Positions 1 to 11,672 of a stretch of DNA of 64,000 bases are shown here, one piece after another (position 1 is the stretch's first letter; every line of letters starts with the position of its first letter). The stretch comes from Arcuatula senhousia (taxonomy: Eukaryota; Mollusca; Bivalvia; Mytilida; Mytilidae), in assembly GCA_963971305.1 (NCBI GenBank), contig OZ020305.1:3443001-3507000 (forward strand), written 5' to 3'. The notes under the pieces are model-generated. The model made no database searches and was not told the origin of the DNA. It saw only the letters and a program-made list of their open reading frames with translations. The translations under genes were made by a program, and so were the position numbers.

Positions 1-3000
1 GTTGGCTACGATCAGCCGATATCGGACCAATTGTAATCGAAAGGTGAGATATCGAGGTATTTAACCTTTTTCAACAATGGTGATTAATCTCGACTGTTTC
101 GATTAGGGATAGGCTGTGATTTTAGATAAAAGTGTCTAAGGGTTGGTCTTTTCGACCTCGATTTCAACTCGGTTGGTTACAATCAGCCGATATTGGACCG
201 ATTGTAACCGATATGTGAGATATTGAGGTATTTAACCTATATCGCCGATAGTGTTTAATCTCGAGGGTTTCGAAAAGGGATAGGCTACGATTTTATATAA
301 AAGTGTCTAAGGGTGGGTCCTTTCGACCTCGATTTCAACTCGGTTGGCTACGATCAGCCGATATTGGATCAATTTTAATCGATATGGGAGATATCGAGGT
401 ATTTAACCTATATCGCCGATAGTGTTTAATCTCGACTATTTCGATTAGGGATAGGCTTCGATTTTATATAAAAGTGTATAAGGTGGTTCCCTTCGACCTC
501 GATTTCAACTGTATTGGCTACGATCAGTCGATATTAGACCGATTGTAATCGATAGGGGAGATATCGAGGTATTTAACTTATATCGCCAATAGTGTTTAAT
601 CTCAACTGTTTCGATTAGGGATAGGCTGCAATTTTATATAAAAGTGTCTAAGGGTGGGCCCCTTAGACCTCGATTTCAACTCTATTGGCTACGATCAGTC
701 GAAATTAGACCGATTGTAATCGATAGGGGAGATATCGATGTATTTAACCTATATCGCCGATAGTTATTAATTTCGACTGTTTCGATTAGGGATAGGCTGC
801 GATTTTAGATAAAAATGTCTAAGGGTGGGTCCCGTCGACCTCGATTTCAACTCGGTTGGCTACGATCAGCCGATATCGGATGGATTGTAATCGATAGGTG
901 AGATATCAAGGTATTAAACCTTTATTGTTGATAGTGTTTAATATCGACTGTTTCGATTAGGGATAGGCTGCGATTTTATATAAAAGTGTCTAAGGATGGG
1001 TCCTTTCGACCTCGATTTCAACTCGGTTGGCTACGATCAGCCGATATTGAATCAATCGTAATCGATAGGGTAGATATCGAGGTATTTAACATTTATCGCC
1101 AATAGCGTTTTATCTCGACTATTTCGATTAGGGTTAGGCTTCGATTTTATATAAAAGTGTATGGGTGGGTCTTCAACTCGGTTGGCTACGATCAGCCGAT
1201 ATCGGACAAATTGTAATCGAAAGATGAGATATCGAGGTATTTAAACTATATCACCTATAGTGTTTAATCTCGACTGTTTCGATTAGGGATAGGCTGCGAT
1301 TTTATATAAAACTGTCTAAGGTAAATCCCTTCGACCTCGATTGCAATTCGGTTGGCTACGATCAGTCGATATTGGACCGATTGTAACCGATATGTGAGAT
1401 ATCGAGGTATTTAACCTATATCGCCGATAGTGTTTAATCTCGACTCTTTCGATTAGGTATAGGCTGTGATTTTAGATAAAAGTGTCTAAGGGTTGGTCTT
1501 TTCGACCTCGATTTCATCTCGGTTGACTACAATTATCCGATATTGGACCGAATGTAATCAATAGGGGAGATTTGGAGGTATTTAATCTATATCACCAATA
1601 GTGTTTAATCTTGACTCTTCCGATTAGGGATAGGCTGCGATTTTAGATTAAAGTGTCTAAGGATGGGTCCATTCGACCTCGATTTCAACTCGGTTTGTTA
1701 CAATCAGCCGATCTTGGATCGATTGTAACCGATATGTGAGATATCAAGGTATTTAACCTATATCGCCGATAGTGTTTAATCTCGAGGGTTTCGAATAGGG
1801 ATAGGCTGCGATTTTATATAAAAGTGTCTAAGGGTGGGTCCCTTCGACCTCGATTTCAACTCAGTTGGCTACGATCAGCCGATATTGGATCAATTTTAAT
1901 CGATAGGGGAGATATCCAGGTATTTAACCTGTATGGCTGATAGTGTTTAATCTCGACTATTTCGATTAGGGATAGGCTGCGATTTTAGATAAAAGTGTAT
2001 AAGGTGGATCCCTTCGACCTCGATTTCAATTCGGTTGGCTACGGTCAGCCGATATAGGACCGATTATTATCGATAGATGATATATCGAGGTATTTAACCT
2101 ATATAGCCGATAGTGTTTAATCTCGACTGTTTCGATTGGGGTAGGTTGCGATTTTATGTAAAAGTATCTAAGGGTGGGTTCCTTCGACCTCGACGCTGAT
2201 AGTGTTTAATCTCGACTGTTTCGATTGGGGTAGGCTGCGATTTTATATAAAAGTGTCTAAGGGTGAGTCCCTTCGACCTTGATTTGAACTTGGTTGGCTA
2301 CGATCAGCCGATATTGGATCAATTGTAATCGATAGGTGAGATATCGAAGTATTTAACCTAAATCGCCGATATTGTTTAATGTCGGCTGTTTCGATTAGGG
2401 ATAGGCTGCGATTTTATAAAAAAAATGTCCAAGAGTGGGTCCCTTCGACCTCGATTTCAACTCGGTTGGCTACGATCAGCCGATATTGGACCGATTGTAA
2501 CCGATATGTGAGATATCGAGGTATTTTACCTTTATCGCCGATAGTGTTTAATATCGACTGTTTCGATTAGGGATAGGCTGCGATTTTATATAAAAGTGTC
2601 TAAGGACTTTTCCTTTCGACCTCGATATCAACTCGGTTGGCTACGATTAGCCGATATTGGATCAATTGTAATCGATAGGGGAGATATCGAGGTATTTAAC
2701 CTATATTACCAATAGTGTTTATTTTCGACTGTTTCGATTAAGGATAGGCTGCGATTTTATCTAAAAGTGTCTAAGGTAGGGTCCCTTCGACCTCAATTTC
2801 AACTCGGTTGGCTACAAACAGCCGATATCGGACCGATTGTAACCGATATGTGATATATCGAGGTATTTAACCTATATCGCCGATAGTGTTAAATCTCGAA
2901 TGTTTCGATTAGGGATAGGCTGCGATTTTATATAAAAGTGACTAAGGGTCGGTCTCTTCGACCTCGATTTCAACTCGGTTGGCTACGATCAGCCGATATT

Positions 3001-4387
3001 GGATCAATTGTAATCGATATGGGAGATATAAAGGTATTTAACTTTTATCGCCGATAGTGTTTAATCTCGACTGTTCTGAATAGGGATAGGCTGCAATTTT
3101 ATATAAAAGTGTCTTAGGGTGGCCCCTTTGACCTCGTTTTCAACTCGGTTGGCTACGATCAGCCGATATCGGACGATTGTAATCGATAGGGGAGATATCG
3201 AGGTATTTAACCTATATCGCCGATAGTGTTTAATCTCGACTGTTTCGATTAGGGATAGGCTGCGATTTTAGATAAAAGTGTCTAAGGGTTGGTCCCTTCG
3301 ATCTCAATTTCAACTCGGTTGGCTACAATCAGCCGATATTGGACCGATTGTTATCGATAGGGGAGATATCGAGGTATTTCAATCTAATTGAAATCAGCTG
3401 TTTGATCAAACAGCTGATTTTAATTAGATTGGAGGTATTTAACCTTTATCACCAGTAGTGTTTAATCTCGACTTTTTCGATTAGGGATAGGCTGCGATTT
3501 TAGATAAAAATGTATGGGTGGGTCCCTTCGACCTCGATTTCAACTCGGTTGGCTACGATCAGCCAATATTGGACCAATTGTAATCCAAAGGTGAGATATC
3601 AAGGTATTTAACCTATATCACCAATAGTGTTTAATTTCGACTGTTTCGATTAGGGATAGGCTGCAATTTCATATAAAAGTGTCTAACGGTGGGTCCCTTC
3701 GACCTCGATTTCAACTCGGTTGGCTACGATCAGCCGATATTGGATCAATTGTAATCGATAGAGGAGATATCGTGGTATCTAACCTTTATCGCCGATAGTG
3801 TTTAATCTCGACTATTTCGATTAGGGATAGGCTGCGATTTTATATAAAAGTGTCTATAGCTGGGTCCCTTCGACCTCGGTTTCAAATGGGTTGGCTACGA
3901 TCAGCCGATATTGGACCAATTGTAATCGAAAGGTGAGATATCGAGGTATCTAACCTTTTTCAACAATGGTAATTAATCTCGACTGTTTCGATTAGGGATA
4001 GGCTGTGATTTTAGATAAAAGTGTCTAAGGGTTGGTCTTTTCGACCTCGATTTCATCTCGGTTGGCTACAATCATCCGATATTGGACCGAATGTAATTGA
4101 TAGGGGAGATTTGGACGTATTTAACCTATATCACCAATAGTGTTTAAGCTTGACTGTTCCGATTAGGGATAGGCTGCGATTTAAGATTAAAGTGTCTAAG
4201 GATGGGTCCATTCGACCTCGATTTCAACTCGGTTGGTTACAATCAGCCGATATTGGACCGATTGTAACCGATATGTGAGATATTGAGGTATTTAACCTAT
4301 ATCGCCGATAGTGTTTAATCTCGAGGGTTTCGAATAGGGAGAGGCTGCGATTTTATATAAAAGTGTCTAAGGGTGGGTCCTTTCGAC
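1..4387 (+). repeat. Satellite family A, about 171-bp tandem array
   Basis: About 26 head-to-tail copies of a degenerate unit of roughly 171 bp. Each unit is recognisable by GTTGGCTACGATCAGCCGAT, then GAGATATCGAGGTATTTAAC, then TTTCGATTAGGGATAGGCTG, then AAAAGTGTCTAAGG. Units start near 1, 172, 343, 513, 684, 856, 1027, 1181, 1351 and so on. Copies differ at many positions and a few are shortened (near 1,150 and 2,190), so this block is old and poorly homogenised. One copy near 645 carries a GGGCCC (ApaI) site. Mussels have a described ApaI satellite of similar length, but I cannot confirm identity with it. No gene is present; short ORFs here are chance. Confidence 0.95.
3380..3431. mobile_element. 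52-bp palindrome inserted in satellite A with 9-bp target duplication
   Basis: The 26-base left arm (3380-3405, starting CAATCTAATTGAAATCAGCT) and the right arm (3406-3431) are reverse complements with one mismatch and no spacer. GAGGTATTT occurs immediately before (3371-3379) and after (3432-3440). In all other monomers this stretch is present once, so the palindrome is an insertion with a 9-bp duplication. It is too short to code for anything. A 9-bp duplication fits Mutator-like or Merlin-like transposition; that assignment is inference. Confidence 0.85.
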
Positions 4388-4642
4388 ACCCTATCCCTAG
4401 TCGGAACAGTCGAGATTAAACACTATCGGCCATATAGGTTAAATACCTCGATATCTCCCCTATCGATTACAATCGGTCCGATATCGGCTGATCGTAGCCA
4501 ACCGAGTTGAAATCGAGGTCGAAGGGACCCACCCTTAGACACTTTTATCTAAAATCGCAGCCTATCCCTAATCGGAACAGTCGAGATTAAACACTATCGG
4601 CCATATAGGTTAAATACCTCGATATCTCCCCTATCGATTACA
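4388..4642 (-). repeat. Inverted satellite A segment (about 1.5 monomers)
   Basis: The family A unit continues here in reverse complement: TCGAGATTAAACACTATCGG and GAAATCGAGGTCGAAGGGAC are the reverse of forward-array motifs. The orientation flips at TTTCGAC|ACCCTATCCC (4387/4388). The segment ends at TATCGATTACAA where family B begins, so it is a short inverted bridge between two satellites. Confidence 0.9.
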
Positions 4643-6532
4643 AAAAGAGTGTAAATTAAGCCTAGGGGTATAGGTTCTTCCCCCTTGTGGAAAAATCCCC
4701 ACGCTAACAGGCCCAATGGGACTGGGCTGATTTTGAAGGAGGGTCCATGCGGTCCACATCCTATATGGTCAATATCCCTACTATTTTCCGGTTTGTAAGA
4801 AATCCGGGTCCAAAAAGAGTGTAAATTAAGCCTAAGGGTATAGGTTCTCCCTCCCCTGTGGAAAAATCCCTACGCTAACAGGCCCAATGGGACTGGGCTG
4901 ATTTTGAAGGAGGGTCGATGGGGTCTACAACCTATATGGTCAATATCCCTACCATTTTCCGGTTTGAAAGAAATCTGGGTCCAAAAAGAGTGTAAATTAA
5001 GCCTAAGGGTATAGGTTCCCCCCCCCCTGTGGAAAAATCCCCACGCTAACAACCCAATGGGACTGGGCTGATTTTGAAGGAGGGTCCATGGGGTCCACAA
5101 CCTATATGGTCAATATCCCTACCATTTTCCGGTTTGTAAGAAATCCGGGTCCAAAAAGAGTGTAAATTAAGCCTAAGGGTATAGGTTCTCCCCCCCCCCG
5201 TGTGGAAAAATCCCCACGCTAACAGGCCCAATGGTACTGGGCTGATTTTGAAGGAATGTCCATGGGGTCCACAAGCTATATAGTCAATATCCCTACCATT
5301 TTCCGGTTTTTAAGAAATCCGGGTCCAAAACGAGTGTCAATTAAGACTAAGGGAATAGGTTCTCCCCCCTGTGGAAAAATCTTCACGCTAACAGGCCCAA
5401 TGGGACTGGGCTGATTTTGAAGGAGGGTCCATGGGGTCCACAACCTATATGGTTAATATCCCTACCATTTTCCGGTTTGTAAGAAATCCGGGTCCAAAAA
5501 GAGTGTAAATTAAGCCTAAGGGTATAGGTTCTCCCCCCCTGTGGAAAAATCCCCTAGCTAACAGGTCCAATGGGACTGGGCTGATTTTGAAGGAGGGTCT
5601 ATGGGGTCCACAACCTATATGGTCAATATCCCTACCATTTTCCGGTTTGTAAGAAATCTGGGTCCAAAAAGAGGTTAAATTAAGCCTAAGGGTATAGGTC
5701 CCCCCCTGTGGAAAAATCCCCACGCTAACAGGCCCAATGGGACTGGGCTGATTTTGAAGGAGGGTCCATGGGGTCCACAACCTATATGGTCAATATCCCT
5801 ACCATTTTCCGGTTTGTAAGAAATCCGGGTCCAAAAAGAGTGTAAATTAAGCCTAAGGGTATAGGTTCTCCCCCCCCCCCCCCCGTGTGGAAAAATCCCC
5901 ACGCTAACAGGCCCAATGGTACTGGGCTGATTTTGAAGGAATGTCCATGGGGTCCACAACCTATATAGTCAATATCCCTACCATTTTCCGGTTTTTAAGA
6001 AATCCGGGTCCAAAACGAGTGTCAATTAAGACTAAGGGAATAGGTTCTCCCCCCTGTGGAAAAATCTTCACGCTAACAGGCCCAATGGGACTGGGCTGAT
6101 TTTGAAGGAGGGTCCATGGGGTCCACAACCTATATGGTTAATATCCCTACCATTTTCCGGTTTGTAAGAAATCCGGGTCCAAAAAGAGTGTAAATTAAGC
6201 CTAAGGGTATAGGTTCTCCCCCCCTGTGGAAAAATCCCCTAGCTAACAGGTCCAATGGGACCGGGCTGATTTTGAAGGAGGGTCTATGGGGTCCACAACC
6301 TATATGGTCAATATCCCTACCATTTTCCGGTTTGTAAGAAATCTGGGTCCAAAAAGAGGTTAAATTAAGCCTAAGGGTATAGGTCCCCCCCCCTGTGGAA
6401 AAATCCCCACGCTAACAGGCCCAATGGGACTGGGCTGATTTTGAAGGAGGGTCCATGGGGTCCACAACCTATATGGTCAATATCCTTACCATTTTCCGGT
6501 GTGTAAAAAATCTGGGTCCAAAAAGAGTGTAA
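4643..6532 (-). repeat. Satellite family B, older block with 4-monomer higher-order repeat
   Basis: Eleven units of about 170 bp begin near 4642, 4813, 4983, 5154, 5328, 5497, 5667, 5833, 6010, 6179 and 6349, each opening AAAAAGAGTGTAAATTAAGC or a variant. Variant units recur in the same order: the CGAGTGTCAATT unit at 5328 and 6010 and the GAGGTTAAATT unit at 5667 and 6349. Spacing is 682 bp, so a four-monomer block is present twice. The C-run length varies between copies. Its reverse complement matches the downstream array, so this is the same family in opposite orientation. Minus-strand ORFs of 61-111 codons here are satellite shadows. Confidence 0.9.
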
Positions 6533-9500
6533 GGCTTAATTCACACCTTTTTCGGACCCATATTCCGGACAAACCGGAAATTGGTAGGGATATGGACCAT
6601 ATAGGTTATGGACCCCATGGACCCTACTCCTAAACCACCCCAGTCCCATTGGGATTGAAAGCGTGGGGATTTTTCCACAGGGGGGGACAACCTGTATCAC
6701 TAGGCTTAATTCACACCTTTTTCGGACCCATATTCCGGACAAACCGGAAATTGGTAGGGATATGGACCATATAGGTTATGGACCCCATGGACCCTACTCC
6801 TAAACCACCCCAGTCCCATTGGGATTGAAAGCGTGGGGATTTTTCCACAGGGGGGGACAACCTGTATCACTAGGCTTAATTCACACCTTTTTCGGACCCA
6901 TATTCCGGACAAACCGGAAATTGGTAGGGATATGGACCATATAGGTTATGGACCCCATGGACCCTACTCCTAAACCACCCCAGTCCCATTGGGATTGAAA
7001 GCGTGGGGATTTTTCCACAGGGGGGGACAACCTGTATCACTAGGCTTAATTCACACCTTTTTCGGACCCATATTCCGGACAAACCGGAAATTGGTAGGGA
7101 TATGGACCATATAGGTTATGGACCCCATGGACCCTACTCCTAAACCACCCCAGTCCCATTGGGATTGAAAGCGTGGGGATTTTTCCACAGGGGGGGACAA
7201 CCTGTATCACTAGGCTTAATTCACACCTTTTTCGGACCCATATTCCGGACAAACCGGAAATTGGTAGGGATATGGACCATATAGGTTATGGACCCCATGG
7301 ACCCTACTCCTAAACCACCCCAGTCCCATTGGGATTGAAAGCGTGGGGATTTTTCCACAGGGGGGGACAACCTGTATCACTAGGCTTAATTCACACCTTT
7401 TTCGGACCCATATTCCGGACAAACCGGAAATTGGTAGGGATATGGACCATATAGGTTATGGACCCCATGGACCCTACTCCTAAACCACCCCAGTCCCATT
7501 GGGATTGAAAGCGTGGGGATTTTTCCACAGGGAGGGACAACCTGTATCACTAGGCTTAATTCACACCTTTTTCGGACCCATATTCCGGACAAACCGGAAA
7601 TTGGTAGGGATATGGACCATATAGGTTATGGACCCCATGGACCCTACTCCTAAACCACCCCAGTCCCATTGGGATTGAAAGCGTGGGGATTTTTCCACAG
7701 GGGGGGACAACCTGTATCACTAGGCTTAATTCACACCTTTTTCGGACCCATATTCCGGACAAACCGGAAATTGGTAGGGATATGGACCATATAGGTTATG
7801 GACCCCATGGACCCTACTCCTAAACCACCCCAGTCCCATTGGGATTGAAAGCGTGGGGATTTTTCCACAGGGGGGGACAACCTGTATCACTAGGCTTAAT
7901 TCACACCTTTTTCGGACCCATATTCCGGACAAACCGGAAATTGGTAGGGATATGGACCATATAGGTTATGGACCCCATGGACCCTACTCCTAAACCACCC
8001 CAGTCCCATTGGGATTGAAAGCGTGGGGATTTTTCCACAGGGGGGGGGACAACCTGTATCACTAGGCTCAATTCACACCTTTTTCGGACCCATATTCCGG
8101 ACAAACCGGAAATTGGTAGGGATATGGACCATATAGGTTATGGACCCCATGGACCCTACTCCTAAACCACCCCAGTCCCATTGGGATTGAAAGTGTGGGG
8201 ATTTTTCCACAGGGGGGGACAACCTGTATCACTAGGCTTAATTCACACCTTTTTCGGACCCATATTCCGGACAAACCGGAAATTGGTAGGGATATGGACC
8301 ATATAGGTTATGGACCCCATGGACCCTACTCCTAAACCACCCCAGTCCCATTGGGATTGAAAGCGTGGGGATTTTTCCACAGGGGGGGGACAACCTGTAT
8401 CACTAGGCTCAATTCACACCTTTTTCGGACCCATATTCCGGACAAACCGGAAATTGGTAGGGATATGGACCATATAGGTTATGGACCCCATGGACCCTAC
8501 TCCTAAACCACCCCAGTCCCATTGGGATTGAAAGTGTGGGGATTTTTCCACAGGGGGGGACAACCTGTATCACTAGGCTTAATTCACACCTTTTTCGGAC
8601 CCATATTCCGGACAAACCGGAAATTGGTAGGGATATGGACCATATAGGTTATGGACCCCATGGACCCTACTCCTAAACCACCCCAGTCCCATTGGGATTG
8701 AAAGCGTGGGGATTTTTCCACAGGGGGGGACAACCTGTATCACTAGGCTTAATTCACACCTTTTTCGGACCCATATTCCGGACAAACCGGAAATTGGTAG
8801 GGATATGGACCATATAGGTTATGGACCCCATGGACCCTACTCCTAAACCACCCCAGTCCCATTGGGATTGAAAGCGTGGGGATTTTTCCACAGGGGGGAC
8901 AACCTGTATCACTAGGCTTAATTCACACCTTTTTCGGACCCATATTCCGGACAAACCGGAAATTGGTAGGGATATGGACCATATAGGTTATGGACCCCAT
9001 GGACCCTACTCCTAAACCACCCCAGTCCCATTGGGATTGAAAGCGTGGGGATTTTTCCACAGGGGGGGACAACCTGTATCACTAGGCTTAATTCACACCT
9101 TTTTCGGACCCATATTCCGGACAAACCGGAAATTGGTAGGGATATGGACCATATAGGTTATGGACCCCATGGACCCTACTCCTAAACCACCCCAGTCCCA
9201 TTGGGATTGAAAGCGTGGGGATTTTTCCACAGGGGGGGACAACCTGTATCACTAGGCTTAATTCACACCTTTTTCGGACCCATATTCCGGACAAACCGGA
9301 AATTGGTAGGGATATGGACCATATAGGTTATGGACCCCATGGACCCTACTCCTAAACCACCCCAGTCCCATTGGGATTGAAAGCGTGGGGATTTTTCCAC
9401 AGGGGGGGACAACCTGTATCACTAGGCTTAATTCACACCTTTTTCGGACCCATATTCCGGACAAACCGGAAATTGGTAGGGATATGGACCATATAGGTTA

Positions 9501-11672
9501 TGGACCCCATGGACCCTACTCCTAAACCACCCCAGTCCCATTGGGATTGAAAGCGTGGGGATTTTTCCACAGGGGGGGGACAACCTGTATCACTAGGCTT
9601 AATTCACACCTTTTTCGGACCCATATTCCGGACAAACCGGAAATTGGTAGGGATATGGACCATATAGGTTATGGACCCCATGGACCCTACTCCTAAACCA
9701 CCCCAGTCCCATTGGGATTGAAAGCGTGGGGATTTTTCCACAGGGGGGGACAACCTGTATCACTAGGCTCAATTCACACCTTTTTCGGACCCATATTCCG
9801 GACAAACCGGAAATTGGTAGGGATATGGACCATATAGGTTATGGACCCCATGGACCCTACTCCTAAACCACCCCAGTCCCATTGGGATTGAAAGCGTGGG
9901 GATTTTTCCACAGGGGGGGACAACCTGTATCACTAGGCTTAATTCACACCTTTTTCGGACCCATATTCCGGACAAACCGGAAATTGGTAGGGATATGGAC
10001 CATATAGGTTATGGACCCCATGGACCCTACTCCTAAACCACCCCAGTCCCATTGGGATTGAAAGCGTGGGGATTTTTCCACAGGGGGGGACAACCTGTAT
10101 CACTAGGCTTAATTCACACCTTTTTCGGACCCATATTCCGGACAAACCGGAAATTGGTAGGGATATGGACCATATAGGTTATGGACCCCATGGACCCTAC
10201 TCCTAAACCACCCCAGTCCCATTGGGATTGAAAGCGTGGGGATTTTTCCACAGGGGGGGACAACCTGTATCACTAGGCTTAATTCACACCTTTTTCGGAC
10301 CCATATTCCGGACAAACCGGAAATTGGTAGGGATATGGACCATATAGGTTATGGACCCCATGGACCCTACTCCTAAACCACCCCAGTCCCATTGGGATTG
10401 AAAGCGTGGGGATTTTTCCACAGGGGGGGGACAACCTGTATCACTAGGCTCAATTCACACCTTTTTCGGACCCATATTCCGGACAAACCGGAAATTGGTA
10501 GGGATATGGACCATATAGGTTATGGACCCCATGGACCCTACTCCTAAACCACCCCAGTCCCATTGGGATTGAAAGCGTGGGGATTTTTCCACAGGGGGGG
10601 ACAACCTGTATCACTAGGCTTAATTCACACCTTTTTCGGACCCATATTCCGGACAAACCGGAAATTGGTAGGGATATGGACCATATAGGTTATGGACCCC
10701 ATGGACCCTACTCCTAAACCACCCCAGTCCCATTGGGATTGAAAGCGTGGGGATTTTTCCACAGGGGGGGACAACCTGTATCACTAGGCTTAATTCACAC
10801 CTTTTTCGGACCCATATTCCGGACAAACCGGAAATTGGTAGGGATATGGACCATATAGGTTATGGACCCCATGGACCCTACTCCTAAACCACCCCAGTCC
10901 CATTGGGATTGAAAGCGTGGGGATTTTTCCACAGGGGGGGACAACCTGTATCACTAGGCTTAATTCACACCTTTTTCGGACCCATATTCCGGACAAACCG
11001 GAAATTGGTAGGGATATGGACCATATAGGTTATGGACCCCATGGACCCTACTCCTAAACCACCCCAGTCCCATTGGGATTGAAAGCGTGGGGATTTTTCC
11101 ACAGGGGGGGGACAACCTGTATCACTAGGCTCAATTCACACCTTTTTCGGACCCATATTCCGGACAAACCGGAAATTGGTAGGGATATGGACCATATAGG
11201 TTATGGACCCCATGGACCCTACTCCTAAACCACCCCAGTCCCATTGGGATTGAAAGCGTGGGGATTTTTCCACAGGGGGGGACAACCTGTATCACTAGGC
11301 TTAATTCACACCTTTTTCGGACCCATATTCCGGACAAACCGGAAATTGGTAGGGATATGGACCATATAGGTTATGGACCCCATGGACCCTACTCCTAAAC
11401 CACCCCAGTCCCATTGGGATTGAAAGCGTGGGGATTTTTCCACAGGGGGGGACAACCTGTATCACTAGGCTTAATTCACACCTTTTTCGGACCCATATTC
11501 CGGACAAACCGGAAATTGGTAGGGATATGGACCATATAGGTTATGGACCCCATGGACCCTACTCCTAAACCACCCCAGTCCCATTGGGATTGAAAGCGTG
11601 GGGATTTTTCCACAGGGGGGGACAACCTGTATCACTAGGCTTAATTCACACCTTTTTCGGACCCATATTCCG
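6533..11672 (+). repeat. Satellite family B, homogenised 170-bp array (about 30 copies)
   Basis: About 30 near-identical units of 170 bp open with TAGGCTTAATTCACACCTTT and contain CCATATAGGTTATGGACCCC and GGGGATTTTTCCACAGGGGG. Differences are almost confined to the G-run length (six to nine), a T-to-C change giving GGCTCAATT, and occasional GTGTGG for GCGTGG. The array breaks off inside a unit at 11,672 (ATATTCCG|CAATTCTGC). Identical 68-codon minus-strand ORFs repeat every 170 bp. They arise because the unit is not a multiple of three and happens to stay open in overlapping frames; they are not genes. Confidence 0.95.

Noticed and set aside
4870..5959. Overlapping minus ORFs of 61-111 codons with PSFKISPVPLG repeats
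   Set aside because: Satellite B read through in different frames; C-run length changes shift the frame.
6533..11672. CRISPR-like regularity
   Set aside because: The whole 170-bp unit repeats with no variable spacers; the genome is eukaryotic.
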